Shown here piece by piece: positions 12,637 through 25,680 of a DNA stretch of 64,000 bases. The notes below the pieces were generated by a model. The model ran no database searches, had not been told where the DNA came from, and was given only the letters and a program-made list of their open reading frames with translations. Source of the DNA: Rhizophagus clarus (lineage: Eukaryota > Glomeromycota > Glomeromycetes > Glomerales > Glomeraceae); assembly GCA_015698045.1 (NCBI GenBank), contig BLAL01000162.1:186001-250000 (forward strand). Reading direction: 5' to 3'. The position numbers were made by a program, and so were the translations under genes. Position 1 is the first letter of the stretch; every line of letters starts with the position of its first letter.

Positions 12637-15123
12637 AAAGGAAAAAAAACTTTTTTTTTTATAAATAATATTTTTTAATATAATATAATAACAAATGACA
12701 AAGAAAAAAAGCAGGTTCTTTGATTTTCATTTTAAAACAGGGTTTTAAAAATTATAATGTAGCTTTTTTTATTATTATTATTATTATTATTTCAACTTTT
12801 GCAATTTTTTCTTTTATATATATTTGTTATATATATATATATTAAGAATTTTTTCTTCTTTTCATTGTATAAAATTGATAAATCATTTGTATACATTTGT
12901 AGTATTGCATTTTTCTCTTTTAGAATTTTTTTTTTCATTTTTTTTTTTTTTTTTTTTTTAAAAAAAAACAAAAAGGAAATTTAAATAAATAAATGAGTCT
13001 TATAACGTTTTTTGCATCCATTGAATGTTTATGTAAAAAGAACAAGTTTCGAAACTTAAGAGAACAAGTTTTCAGATTATTATTACATAACAAAAAGAAT
13101 AATTTCCGAAGGAAATTTTTTGTGTAAACCACTAAACTGCTTTCATCTTTTGAGATCCACTTATGGTGAAACAAACTTCCTCATCAAATTTTTTCATTTA
13201 ATAATAAATTCAGTCTGTCATTATTATTTATAAAATTAATAATCGGGAATAAACAACAATGAGTTTATATGTAATATTATAAAAATAACAAAAAATGGAA
13301 AATAATTCATCAAAATTCATCGTAAAGAGAAAAAAAAAACCCCCCCTTTCAAAGAATTAAAAAAAGAAAAAAAGAATTTTTTTTTTTTCGATTTGCATAC
13401 AAGGAAATAATAGATGATTTCTAATGAAAAAAAAAAAAACATTTCGTCAACATTCGTAGATCATCACCATAAAAGTAATTGATAAAATGAAGTAAATATT
13501 TCCTAAATAAAGAATAGTTTGAGCAAAAAAAAAAATTCTTTATTGCTTTTTTCTTGTTTTAAAACTCGTTATTTAATGATTTTTTTTTTTTTATTTTTGC
13601 CGCTTTATTATCCGAAATGTCATTCTGCACATAAAATAAAGTTTTTTTTTTTTGGGGGGTTGCAAAAAATGATTTGATAGTCGATACATGTGTGCACATG
13701 ATTTATAAATAGTTATAAAATTATTTTATTTTTACTTATCTGATGTTACTTTTTTCGAAATTAAAAATTATAAAAGATAATAATAATTGAAAGTTTTTAA
13801 GTTTTTTCTATTTGTAAAATGTCACCGGATTAATTTATTATTATTTTCTAAAATTACGAAATCAAACGTGTTACTGAAATTGGCGGCGTTGCGGTAAAAC
13901 CAATTTTTTTTGTAAAACATAATTCTTACCAATTGCCGAATTACCGAAAAAAAAAAAAATAAAATAAAATTTTTTTCATTGAATTAACTTAAGAGACGGA
14001 TGTTAGGCGTATAGATAAAGTGAAAACTACATAACAGATAAGGCTTAGATGATAAAAGCCACTTTCTGTTACGCTGGGCGCTTTCTAAACCTGTAGGTGA
14101 TTTACAAATTCTTGTTATTATAAATATCTGATAGAAGAAGTTATATCATTTCACTTGATTGTTGAAAAATTTCGTTTCATGTATACATATTTATTTAAGT
14201 AGGTCAAAAACTAAATATCGTTTCATATATTTATTATTATTTATTTATTGATATTTTAATTTTATTTTTGTTATTTTTAAAATTAATTCTATAATAAAAT
14301 GTAATTCATAACACAACTTTATTGAACTTCTAGCTGAACTCAAGGAAAAATATAAACGATCCTTATCCTTTCAAATATGTAAACAAGTTTAAGTAATACA
14401 TGTTGATAATTAATTACCAACAAAATTTTCTTAACGGTGGTAATAAACCTTATATTCATGTGAAACCAAAGAAGGCGAACGGTTCTGTTCCTTTTTGGCT
14501 CCTTTTACTTTAAAGAATAACAGTACGTAACGGGATCTGTAATAAGAAAGTCGGGTGCGCCAATTACGTTTCAAATCTGTTCACAACAGATCTTGATTTT
14601 GAGTGGCTAAAGTTAAGTTTCGATAAAGGAGGCAACGCATAATAATCTCATTTTTTAGCCAATTCAATCTGAGAATTTAGACTTTGAGGATAAAATACAT
14701 TATCCGTGAAAGTCGTGTCCACAAATTTCTATTTTCATCCATTTCTATATAAAATTTTTTCTTTACACATATGTAAAGTTATTAGAAGAAATCTCTTATA
14801 GGTTTACGCCGAAAGTCCAAGAAATTTATATAGGATTACGCCGAGACACACCGATGATCACATTATAAACTTCTAAATAACATTGCAAAAGTATCCAATA
14901 CTATTCAATATTAATTATATTTTAAATTTTTTTTTTTATTTGATTTTCTTTTTTTTTTTTTTTTTTTTACAAAGGAAGAAAAAAAAAAACTCTCGACAAC
15001 CCGTAAAGTTATCCATCCCAAATACATTACAATTACAAATTACAATTACAATTACAATTATTATTACATTTAAAAATAAAAATTATATTACAATGTCCCT
15101 TTTATTAAAAAAAAAAAAATTAT
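12637..15123. other. AT-rich intergenic region
   Basis: Poly-T runs (12940-12960, 14950-14968) and short shadow frames only. 15030-15062 is a short ATTACAATTACA-type microsatellite. No gene or RNA is supported. Confidence 0.45.
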
Positions 15124-17191
15124 CTAAATGAATCCATATTGTTTGTTATTACTCTTTTCTTTTGATAAAATATTTTCAATATCACTGGCTCTAACAATTT
15201 TTTTATTTTCTACTAAATTGTTATCACTATTATCAGTAGTAATTTTACCAGTAAAAGCAAAAGATTGATGGCGAATAGCGGGGGGTGTTAACGATTCATT
15301 ACTTTTTCTTATGTAATTGTTATTCATGTTTTCTTCTTCTTGAGCAGATTGAATTGGGATAGCAGGAAATAAGTAAACATCATTATCATCACTATATGTG
15401 AAATAATAAATATCATTTGGATCAACTAAAATTGGTTGCGATGGTTGTTGACTATTTCTTATCCCTTGACTTAATCTTTCTTTGTTATTAAAACCATTCA
15501 TATTTAAATTGCTTAATCTACTAATTTTGCTTATTCTGGTATTATTGAGAATATTATTATTATTATATTGCTCAGAATTTCGTGGTGCTAAATTGTTTCT
15601 ACTGCTACGATTTATAGGATTTGTAGGAGTAACAGGAGATGATAACGTGAGACTGTTAAAGTATTCTAGCAATGCACTACCAAAATCTTGTGTAGTCCTT
15701 CGTTTATCTTTTTTATCGAGTGAACTTAAAAGAGCTTTATCATCATATTCTATATAAGAATATCTAACTTCTTCCTCTTCTTCATCAATATCAGATGTAG
15801 TATTCCGATGTACTATTATTGGAGGAAGTGAAGGTGGTATGGAATTTACTTTTGTTGATGATGTAAATGATGAATATGTTGGGGATGGTATTCTAATTGC
15901 AAATTCTGATTGATTATAATTTTGTTGGTCATTTGTTTGTATATTTAATTTTTGTGGATAATTTTGTTCTTGCTGTTGATTTTGTTGTCGTTGTTGTTGT
16001 GGTTGTCCTTGTCCTTGAAGATAAAATTGATCGATGAACATCCCTGGTGATTGTTGATGTTGATATTCTTGTAACTTATTATTATTTATACCTTTTTCGT
16101 CAATGAAAGAAAATGAACGGAAAGAATCTCCTACTCCATTATTAATAACGATATTGTTATTAACAAATAATCTAACATTAATCAATAATCTTTGAGTACA
16201 GATTGATGTTAATATTAATAACGGTGTTGTATTAATATATTTTCTCAAATAATTTTTTCCGTCAAATATAAATATAACGTTAACAGCTTGTGAAAATGCT
16301 ATTAATGATAAATACATGAAACCCTAATCATGAGTCAAAAAAAAAAAAGGCACGCGTTAGTTAATAATTCTCTTTTTAAAAAAAAAAAAAACGAAAATGT
16401 GAACGAGATAATACTAACATCGTCAAATAACATTCTACGCCAGTATCTTTTTTTACTAGAAAAATTTGTATTTCTAGAGGTATATATGGAATAACAAACA
16501 AAAGCCCAAATAATCCAACAATAAATCATCAACATTATAAATCCAACTGAAAAAAGTCCTGAAAGTTGGTCTGATTCATTGTTTCCTTCCAATGCACTCG
16601 TAAGATAACAATTTTTATCTAATTTATTAACATCAATTGCACCAAATCCTAATACGTTTATCATTAAAAATAATACGGTCATCGCGGCAAATAAAAATAA
16701 TGAGATCGCAAGGTAAGGTCTTTTTGGATAAAACATCCTAAATCTAAGTAATAATATAAAACAGTGAAATGCCGTGCTTACAGCGAAAAAACCTTGTTGT
16801 ACTAACAATAATATAGTACATGATAATTGTGTATGTGATGTATAATATAGAAACATTAATGTTATTATACAGTATATTATCGTCATGAATCTAAAGAAAG
16901 AAAAGTAGATTACAATTATTATATAAAATTCATATAAGAGCATCGGTTGCATAGCTTCTTTAAAGTTAAGATTACTTACTTTTCAAGAAAGAAGCAGACA
17001 ATTTCGGGAACACTCCATAATTTAGTTTTATACCATTTTATATCCTTACTTAAACTACATACAATTAATTCATATAAATATATTGCTATAGCGCAACTAG
17101 CATATATTTGTAAACCACGAAATTCTGTCATCAATATAGAAATATTCTCGGAGATTGTAAAAATCGGCACCGCATCATCATTAGATCCCAT
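15124..17191 (-). CDS. Seven-helix membrane protein with long low-complexity tail
   Basis: Three exons (minus strand), 17191-16980, 16890-16419 and 16323-15124, join in phase to 627 residues. Seven hydrophobic helices can be placed: about 20-45, 57-85, 90-120, 130-155, 180-205, 229-248 and 258-280. The outside N-terminus, seven helices and inside tail match a GPCR-like topology. The segment ICTQRLLINVRLF in the last helix resembles the end of fungal DUF6533/DUF6534-type seven-helix proteins; that similarity is from memory and is inference. The tail (about 300-627) is rich in Asn, Gln and Ser, with a poly-Gln stretch (QQQRQQNQQQEQ) and an acidic run (DIDEEEEE), and is likely disordered. No ligand or G protein can be inferred. 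Splices use GTAAGT and GTTAGT donors. Confidence 0.75.
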
Positions 17192-20100
17192 ATTCGTCGA
17201 ATGAAAAGAAAGTTAAAAGGTGGATAAAAAATAAACTAATTTTTTTTTTTTTTTTATTCTATTTTATAAAGGGAAATCCTGCCCTATTTTCTATTTCGTT
17301 TTATTTTATAATTTATTTATTATTTTTTTTTTTTTTAAAAAAAAAAAATAAAATAAAATAATTAGTTTAGGAAAAAAGACGTTTTTATCAAAAAAACGTT
17401 TTTTTTCTAATTAATTTAATAAGAGGGTATCAAATCTACTGAAATGAACCTCCCACCTAAGAAAAATTTTCTTTCATTTGAAAAATGAAACCAGCGCCCT
17501 CTTTTTATATAAATTAATCATAGTATAATGGATTTTTTTTTTTTTTTTTATAATACTCATTTGTATAATAGAAAATGTAGAATGCATCACAAAAAATTAT
17601 ATTGTTTTGAAACCCATTCTAGGTAACTAATTCTATAACTTAACCTTATAAATAAACCAAAAAAAAAACAATATGGTTTTTACCGTTGTTTAATATTTGC
17701 ATGTAACGTTGTTTCGGTTTCCTTCTTTATTGCATTTGCATTTCAGAATCGTTCATGATTATTTTCTTTCAATTACCGTAGTCTTTATTTAAAAATCGGC
17801 TTGTAACTTATTAATTTCTAAAAATATAATATTCTTTATGAAAGGGGATCGTAGCAGCGTTAACGAATAATGATCGTACGTTATCGTAACACCACGCTGT
17901 TTAGATATGATGTTACCCAAAGGAGTAACCCAAGGAGGATACAAAATCAGACGATTCTCACGTACCTTTTCCATATGAAACGTTGAACTCTAGGGTGGAA
18001 CCTTTGAACAATATACCCGTATGTATAAATATAGTTAATACTTTGGCGTATCAGGGTTAAACTATTGTTTGTAGTCTTAATTTAGAATATGTATCCATGC
18101 AATACACCAAAAGGATTTTCGGTAAGATCTCTATCTATGAAATAGTTTCTGACCATAACTGAAATATTCCCATTTGTTTCATATATTTAGTTATTCTTCT
18201 TTCAAATACGAAAAATTTTATTGGAACAATTAAAATTATTTTATTTTTATTTTTAAGGTTTTAGACAAGTAAAAATAGTCATGTGAAAAATCTGTTTGAT
18301 GAGGTATTCAAACATAACCAATTATTAATTTGTTAATATTTGGTATGTACGTATAACGTATGTTTGCCCGCATTATCTTTGATTTTGATTTTCAAGGAAA
18401 TAAAATACTTTTTAAAACTCATCGAATATTCTATGTGTAATATTTCATATAAACAAAATCTAGAATTCCCGAATTAACAAATAACGCCACCTGATAAATG
18501 ATAATGATCTGATTGAAGCTCGTCCAATTAGCAATATCCAATCTTACATGAAACTTTTATGTGAATTGGGTTTAGTTATGTTTAATAAATTCAGGCGATG
18601 ATAACTAATCATTGGTTATTGTAAGTAAAAGAGATAAGGAAGCAGGATTTAAGTTATACAGTTTGACCTTGGTGCATATAATCTGATATGTACATAATTT
18701 AAAATTTGATAATCTGCTTTCCCACTATGTGAGAAACGCGCTGTCGTATTGGAGTTTGACAGTAGGTAATGAGCACATAGTTTTACAATGCATACATAAT
18801 ATTTAAAAAACGCTTATGGATAGTAACGAAGCTATGCTGTAAGTCTTCTCACTGGCCATGTTACCGTGGGTATTCGTTACTGGGTATTGCTAGATGAATA
18901 GCGAAAGGTTGATGATACGTTCGATCCCATTTACGAATATATAAGAATGTAGCGTGGTGTGAAAGGAAAAATAATTTCATAGACATTACATAGAAACATC
19001 CTAGATTTCCATAATGTCGTATGTTTCCAATTTTTTATATTGCAAATAAATTTACATAATGTATTTATTAAAACTTGGTAAACAAAGCTAATTTTTTATC
19101 ATTTTATATAGCAATTCGAATAATATAATTGTAATAAAAATAAATCTTTAAGTAATGTGATAGGTGAACCATATTATGTTATGATGTTTCAACAGGAGAA
19201 TAAAAAAAAAAATTCCTTATAGCTTTACTGCTACAGTTTGGCAACATAATGCCAAGAAATGCCGCAAGTCTCTTTCTTCATTACCAGAAGTGTAGAAAAA
19301 GGACTAAAACTTGAATTGACAATTTTATTTTTATTTTTTCTGGTATGTTTTCTAATATTTTAATCCGCTTCATACAGTTTATTGAATTATCGAATAGATC
19401 TTCGGTTGATTAAAATGTCATTTTGCGACATTTCACATGATGAGAATAAATCATGTGACTAAAGAATTATTAGACCTCATTCAATCGCAAAGAAATTGTC
19501 TATATTATGGGCGGACCCCTATGCTGTTGATGTATGTGTCACTATTTTAAGTTGCGCAAAGGATTGATAAGTTTGTTTATCGTTTAACGGATGAGAGTAA
19601 CTTTTTCTCTTTGGAAGAAAATATTTTACGATCGAAATACGGATTACAAAAAATTATCTTCAAAATCATATTATTCAGAGATACTGCAAATAATTCAATA
19701 ATAACATATTTAACATATTTTCAAACCCGCATTTCCCACGCTTTTTTTTTCCTCCTATATCGTCACCGATCAAGAATTTGTCAAAGAGTATATTTTTTAT
19801 TATTTGTCATGATGTATTCGGAAAAAGTATACCTTTTCTCAAACTTTTTAGACTTTTTCTCTTTTCTTTCAAAATTAAAATCTTTCTCATTTATCACTTA
19901 ATCAAAGTGGAAAATTCCATTAAACTATTTTATCCAAAGTGACTCTACTGACAAATAAGATATTCACACTTAAACGTAGATCATATTAGAATAAATGTTA
20001 AATCAAAATTACATGCATCAATTCATTTCAGGGAGTACTACCAATTAACATGAATCTTTAGAAGATAAACTAAAGATATTCTGCCAAAAAGGGGAACTCC

Positions 20101-20650
20101 GCGGCAAAAAGATGAAATAAGTGGATCTTTTTAATGATTACTTTAAATTAGATCAATTAGATCAACCTGTTGGCAGAAATATTCTTACCATCATCACAGT
20201 CTCCATCATCACTGGAATTGATTTATGAAATTTGTCCACTGATCTTTCTTTTTTAGACTTTTTCAACAAAAGTAAAGCTCAAAAGTAATTTATTGTCTTG
20301 ACCTATACAAATTTTATTGTGAAATATCCAAATATTCTTTATTCACACCACATTTAACCACAAAAAGATCAGGTAATATGGTTTCATTATGATAATACTG
20401 ATGCTATCTCTTTTAGACAAAAAGGACCAGAAAAAAATGGCATATATCACATACGCAATCGTTCGATCAATTCTAAGAAAAGAAATCTTAACAAGCTATA
20501 TTCTTAAAAGTGCAATTATTTGATAATTTTTTGATTTTTAATATGTGTTTAGCAAATTAAATTGTCATTATGTAGTCAGAAAATTTTATAGCCTACAAAA
20601 TAATTAGATGAGAGCTTATGGTTTAGGGGAATAATGTCTGATTTCAAAAC
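17192..20650. other. 3.5 kb region without a recognisable gene
   Basis: AT-rich on both strands. The longest frames (such as 19611-19901) are Phe-rich and show no conserved motif. A roughly mirrored T/A stretch near 17325-17360 could form a hairpin. No RNA gene is recognised. Confidence 0.45.
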
Positions 20651-20704
20651 TTAATCCTAAACCTAACCTTAACCCTAAACCTAACTTTAAACCCTAATCC
20701 TAAA
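20651..20704 (+). repeat. Degenerate interstitial telomere-like tract
   Basis: About seven irregular units of the type CCTAA/CCCTAA/ACCTAACC follow each other (TTAATCCTAAACCTAACC, AACCCTAAACCTAAC, ACCCTAATCCTAA). The common fungal telomere unit is TTAGGG. Here the C-rich strand is imperfect and the tract lies inside a contig, so it looks interstitial. Confidence 0.6.
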
Positions 20705-21223
20705 TTGCCTAAGTATTTCGCTTTAACCGCTAGTTGAAAAGGGGACATAGAGCGTGATTACATTATCGTTGATGCCAAAGTATATGAAAATGAAATATTC
20801 ATACCTCTTCATGGCGATCTACCTGCAAGACTAAAGTTGATTTTAAGCCTTCATAGCATATGGTTTTATCGGCACTATTAACTTATAGTGAAGGTCCTGT
20901 GTTGCAACTAGACATTCATATTTTTCTCACATTTTGTTTGAATGAAGGCACTCCGGTTAGTATATATGCAAAAAAATAACAAGATCATCTGACTGTGTAG
21001 ATCAGCCATTACATCATCGCGCAGAAATCTATGCGAAGATCAGCACTCTAGGATTCTTGTGTATTGATCGTGAACTAAACACTTTGCAAATTCTTCTGTG
21101 ATAATTAATGATTGTATCTCTCTCTCTATTCTGGTTACTCTTTAAATAGGTCGTGCAATTTCATTTAATGATCATCTGACTTTTTATTTTCTATCGCAAT
21201 TCTAAATTTCCCTTCTCTTTTAG

Positions 21224-22339
21224 ATGTATTTGTTTATAAAATTTATATTGTTTTACGAAGCATTTAGTTTTTTTATTGCATTTGTTCTATCATGTTCTCC
21301 GGATATTACAGATTGGACTCCTATTTCAATTAGCACGTCTGCCTCTCCCATTCGTCGACTCAATATACAGGGATATGATGCGTAAGATATTTGGAACAAT
21401 CAGACTATATTTAAATTTATCAAATGTATTTCAAATTTGATAGACATCCGGGAAGAAATATTATCGTTTGGTCAGGTGGCGATCATCCAGCTTTCAACGA
21501 AATCTTTGTACTAACACAGCCAATAAACGGCATTTACGAGTTTCGACCGTTTGAGGATTTTACTCTTGGTAAATGGCAACAATTGCAGTATTTCCAGATG
21601 AATAATTATCTATACCTTAAATTAAATTTTTTATAATTGATAGCTATTGAAAGTGCTGGCAATAAATTCCGAATTAATACTAGGCAAGTCTTTTATTCTT
21701 CATTATTATATTTCTATCAATCAAATTCTAAAATTTATCTTTTATTCTGAAGTGGAAATACGATTATCGAAAAGTTCTATATTGAATGTGATATTTGTGA
21801 ATCCAAGAAAAATTCTACAGATTGGATACAACATTATTCTTTATGTTCAATAATGGTAAGAGAATTTAAACTGTTAATCCTTTAGCTTTTTTTTTTTATA
21901 AACAGTTTTAAAAAGTTCTGTTGTGTTTAGAGCATAGCATCTGGTCTTTGCATGAGTAATGATGGTGGTAATGAAAAACAAGTTCATCAAGTTGATTGTG
22001 CGATTGCTTCAAAATGGGTTGTTTGGGGGTATGTTAACGATTTGTGTTTGGTTATTTTCTCTTATAAATTTAAATTATTTTTTTTTTTTAAAAAAAAAAA
22101 ATTTTAACAGAAGAACATCAACCAGTTTAACAATGTACCCAGATTGCCCAAAATGTCCAGTATGTCCAACATGTCCGACATGTCCAGTGTGTCCGAAATG
22201 TCCAACATGTCCAATGTGTCCACCGACTTCAAACTGTTCATCATTCTCATATTTAGCATTTTTAGCGATTGGATTTCTCCTTGGAATGCTCCTGCAAGCA
22301 TATAACAATCATTCCGCCAATTACCGTTCAATAAAATAA
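21224..22339 (+). CDS. Secreted/membrane protein with CPxCP repeats, copy 1
   Basis: Six exons, 21224-21381, 21444-21568, 21644-21683, 21753-21855, 21931-22028 and 22111-22339, join in phase to 250 residues. The N-terminus is a hydrophobic signal sequence (about residues 1-27, ending FVLSCSP). An ectodomain of about 150 residues follows with no family I recognise (IIVWSGGDHPAFNEIF, Cys pair ECDIC). Near residues 180-210 the Cys-Pro repeat YPDCPKCPVCPTCPTCPVC and further CPxCP units give about nine evenly spaced cysteines, then a C-terminal helix (about 220-240) ends the protein. A surface protein with a Cys-rich stalk is a fair inference. The third intron uses a GC donor (AG|GCAAGT), conserved in all three copies in the window. 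The ATG follows directly after a TTTTAG, so a 5' untranslated intron may end there. Confidence 0.7.
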
Positions 22340-23020
22340 TGCTTTTATACCGCAGCTTTATACATCATCTAAATAATACTATCATTAAAAGAAAGTGATT
22401 AATCTGATTTTACATATACTGTAATTATTTAGTTTTATTGTACATGTATAATTATGCTCAATAATGTTACTTATAGATAGTTGTACTGTACAGTACAATC
22501 GTCAGAAAAGGAACATTAGATTTGAAATTGAAGAAAGAAACAAAAATTTTTGTGTTTTTTCACTAGTTATATATAAAAAATAAAATTGCGCATTAATAAT
22601 ATATCATATTGATGAGCTGGAGTGGTAGGATATCATATTTGTATTATTCTAAATCTTGCACTTATCTCTCAGAACTGATTACCTTTCTATTCCAAAATCT
22701 CTGATCAAGAAGCAGGAACTGCACCTTGCTTTTTACTGTATAGGACAAGAACATGTTTGCATACATGCTTCTAAAATCATCTGGATTTTTGATGCATATT
22801 TTCACACTTCTCTGTCGGTAATGAAGACGACCCATTCTTTGTTCTAATGCACAGATTTACTTTGAAAGTACTCCCAATTTATTTCTGATTCTATTAACTG
22901 ATCAATGATACTACCTGGTAAATGTTTTTGATCAGCTGATTTTGCTTTAAACACTTTCTGCGGGAAGGTTAGCTGAACTTACACGGGCCCGGCTCTGCGC
23001 TAAGAAAGCTTTGAAAGCAC
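22340..23020. other. Spacer between tandem copies
   Basis: No protein-like frame is supported. The short frame at 22656-22847 has no conserved feature. Confidence 0.4.
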
Positions 23021-23617
23021 ATGGAAGTGAAATATTCATACCACTTCACATGGAGATCTACCTGCAGGCTCAAAGTTGATTTTACGCTCGTTGATCTCGG
23101 AATTGTGAGTTCTTAGCCCTTCATAACATATGGTTTTAAACTTATAGGTAAAGGATCTGTGTTGCATTCACATTTTTCTCATATTTGTTCGGGAAAAAAT
23201 AATGAACAAGTTACCAGTTAACATACTGTACATACTGTATTTGCATAGACAGATCTGACCGTGTTGATCAGCCATTACATCATTGCGCAGAAATCTATAT
23301 GATGTCTTCCAAGCTGAAGATCAGCACTCTGGGCTGATCACTGCTCTTGGAGTGGTCCAAACCGAATTGGTTCAATCTTAAAAGACCTAAACGCTTTGCA
23401 AATTGCAAATTCTTTTGTGATAATTATGACATTTGAACTTGTATCTTTATTTTGATTGGTTACCTGACCGATTGACTTTTATATAGCCATGAATGATAGT
23501 AAAGATAAATATTTTGATCGTCTGTAATTGTGTTATCTAACACGTTAACACACCATTAATAAAGATAAATATTTTGATCGTCTGACTTCATTTTCTACCG
23601 TAATTCTTCTCTTTCAG

Positions 23618-24370
23618 ATGCATTTGTTAAAATTTATATTATTCTACAAAGTCCTAGGCTTTTTTATTGCATTTGTTCTACCATGTTCTCCGGATAATAC
23701 TGTGGACTGGATTCCTATTTCAATAAGCACGTCTGCCTCTCCCATTCGTCGACTTAATATAAAGGGATATTATGCGTAAGATGTTTAGAATTTAACAATT
23801 AGATTATGTTTTAAATTAACCAATTATATTTCAAATTTGATAGAAATCCAGGAAGCGATATTATCGTTTGGTCAGGCAGCGATCATCCAGCTTTTAACGA
23901 AATCTTTGCACTAACGCAGCCAACAAGCGGCATTTTCGAATTTTGACCGTTTGAGGATTTTAATTATGGTAAATGGAAACAATTACAGTATTTCCAAATG
24001 AATAATTATCTGTACCTTAAATTAGATTTTTTATAATTAATAATATTAGCAATTGAAAGTACTGGCAGTAATTCAAATAGATTCAAAATTAATGCTAGGC
24101 AAGTCTTTTTATTCTTTATTATATTCCTATCAAGCAAATTCTAAAATTTATCTTTTATCCTGAAGTGGAAATAAGTATGCCAGAAAGTTTTATATTGAAT
24201 GTGATGTTTGTGGATCCAAGAAAAATTCTACAGATTGGATACAATATTATTCTTTATGTTCAATAAAGGTAATAAGAGAATTTAAACTTTTATTCATTTA
24301 ACTTTTTTTTTTATAAACAGCTCTAACATGTTCTGCTATATATAGAACATAGCAACTGGTCTTTGTATGA
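23618..24370 (+). pseudogene. CPxCP-family copy 2, 5' half
   Basis: This is the counterpart of copy 1 exons 1-5. Exon 1 reads from ATG 23618 with a matching signal sequence and splices at GC|GTAAGA. Exon 2 carries a nonsense change (CGA to TGA) in the EFRPFE segment. Exons 3 and 4 remain recognisable, with the same GC-AG intron. Exon 5 breaks off at 24370, within the sequence matching IASGLCM, where the inverted-repeat element begins. The remaining exons lie at 39136-39503. Confidence 0.85.
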
Positions 24371-24379
24371 CATCAGGAA

Positions 24380-24800
24380 ATTTTATAGTGCGAAAAGTTG
24401 CGCAAGATTACGCATCGTAATATTTCGTAAGTTTCCAGACCCGCTGCAAGTTTGCGGAAGAGTAATATTTCGTAACTTTTTAAAATATTTTGAAATATTA
24501 TAATATGCAAAGTTTCATAATTTTACGGTTCGTAATATTCCGTAATTTTACGCATTCGCAATATTTCGTAATTTTACATAATATTTCGTAAGTTTCCAGA
24601 CCCACCTCAAGTTTGCGTAAGCGTAATATTTTGTAACTTTTTAAAATATTTCGAAATATTACGATATGCAAAGTTTCGTAATTTTACGGTTCGTAATATT
24701 GTGTAATTTTATTGCGTAATATTTCGCAACTTTTTAAAATATTTTGACGATTCGTAATTTTACATAAATATTTTGTAATGTTTCAAAATTCATTTTTGTA
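24380..24800 (+). repeat. Left subterminal repeats of the TIR element
   Basis: Irregular repeats of CGTAATATTTCGTAAGTTTC, CAGACCCRCYKCAAGTTTGCG and AACTTTTTAAAATATTTTG. They relate to, but are more diverged than, the regular 50-bp array at the right end. Confidence 0.65.
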
Positions 24801-24959
24801 CTATAAGTTTATATAATGTATATTTTATTAGATATAATATGAATTAAATTATAAAAAATTACAAGTATTTATTACTATATACAGAATATATAAAAGTAAA
24901 AAAAGCGATACAATTATATGTAAAAAGAAGAGAAACAGCTATAGTAACGTTGGTATTAG

Positions 24960-25680
24960 ATATAAAGATAAAAGAAATATTGCTAGTATTGTTAGTGTTG
25001 TTAATATTAGGGTAAAAAGAGTTAAAGAAACAGTAGAAACATGGATATTATCGTTAGTATTAAAGTACAAGTAAAAGAAAAAAAGAAAACGTAGATAGTA
25101 TTGTTAGTATTACGATATAAAGTAACAATTAGGGTAAAAAACGTGTTAGTATTAAAACAATTAGTATTAATAAATAAATATTTCTATACCTGCAAAGAAT
25201 AAGAATAAACTAAAAATAAAAGAAAGAGGAAAAATAAACATGTTGTTGGTATTAAGTAAAAGGAGTAAAAAAAACATAATTAGTATTGTTAGTATCGTTA
25301 GTATTGAAGTAAAAGTAAAAAGGAATAAAGGAAATATGGATATTATTGTTAGTATTACGACACAAAGTAACAGAAGTAAAAAGAAAACGAAAATAATTAG
25401 TATTAATAAACAAATATTTCTATATCTGCAAAGAATAAACTAAAAATAAAAGAAAGAGGAGACAAAATAAAAAATAAACATGTTGTTAGTATTAAGTAAA
25501 AGGAGTAAAAAAAACATAATTAGTATTGTTAGTATCGATCGTTAATATTAAAGTACAAGTAAAAAGAAATAAAGGAAACATGTATATTATTGTCAGTATT
25601 ACGATACAAAGTAAAAAAGAAGTAAAAAATAATGAAATAATTATTATTAATAAACAAATATTTCTATACCTGCAAAGCAA
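24960..25680 (+). repeat. About three tandem copies of a 240-bp AT-rich unit
   Basis: A unit with ATTAGTATTGTTAGTATCG, then ATTACGAYACAAAGTAA and CAAATATTTCTATACCTGCA recurs, best seen with ACATGTTGTTRGTATTAAG at 25238 and 25478 (240 bp apart) and a more diverged copy before. No coding potential. Confidence 0.65.

Larger units (their letters stand above)
20780..24370 (+). repeat. Tandem segmental duplication carrying two CPxCP-family genes
   Basis: Sequence from about 20780 (GAAATATTCATACC...GATCTACCTGCA) recurs from about 23030, including the 5' flank, the exons and the introns. The second unit is cut at 24370 by a mobile element and resumes at 39136. This shows that duplication preceded insertion. 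Confidence 0.75.

Noticed and set aside
20651..20704. True telomere or contig end
   Set aside because: The tract is short, imperfect and flanked by ordinary sequence on both sides.
22075..22331. Antisense frames with GHxGH or DTLDMSD repeats opposite the Cys-Pro region
   Set aside because: They are the complement of the CPxCP repeat and carry no independent signal.
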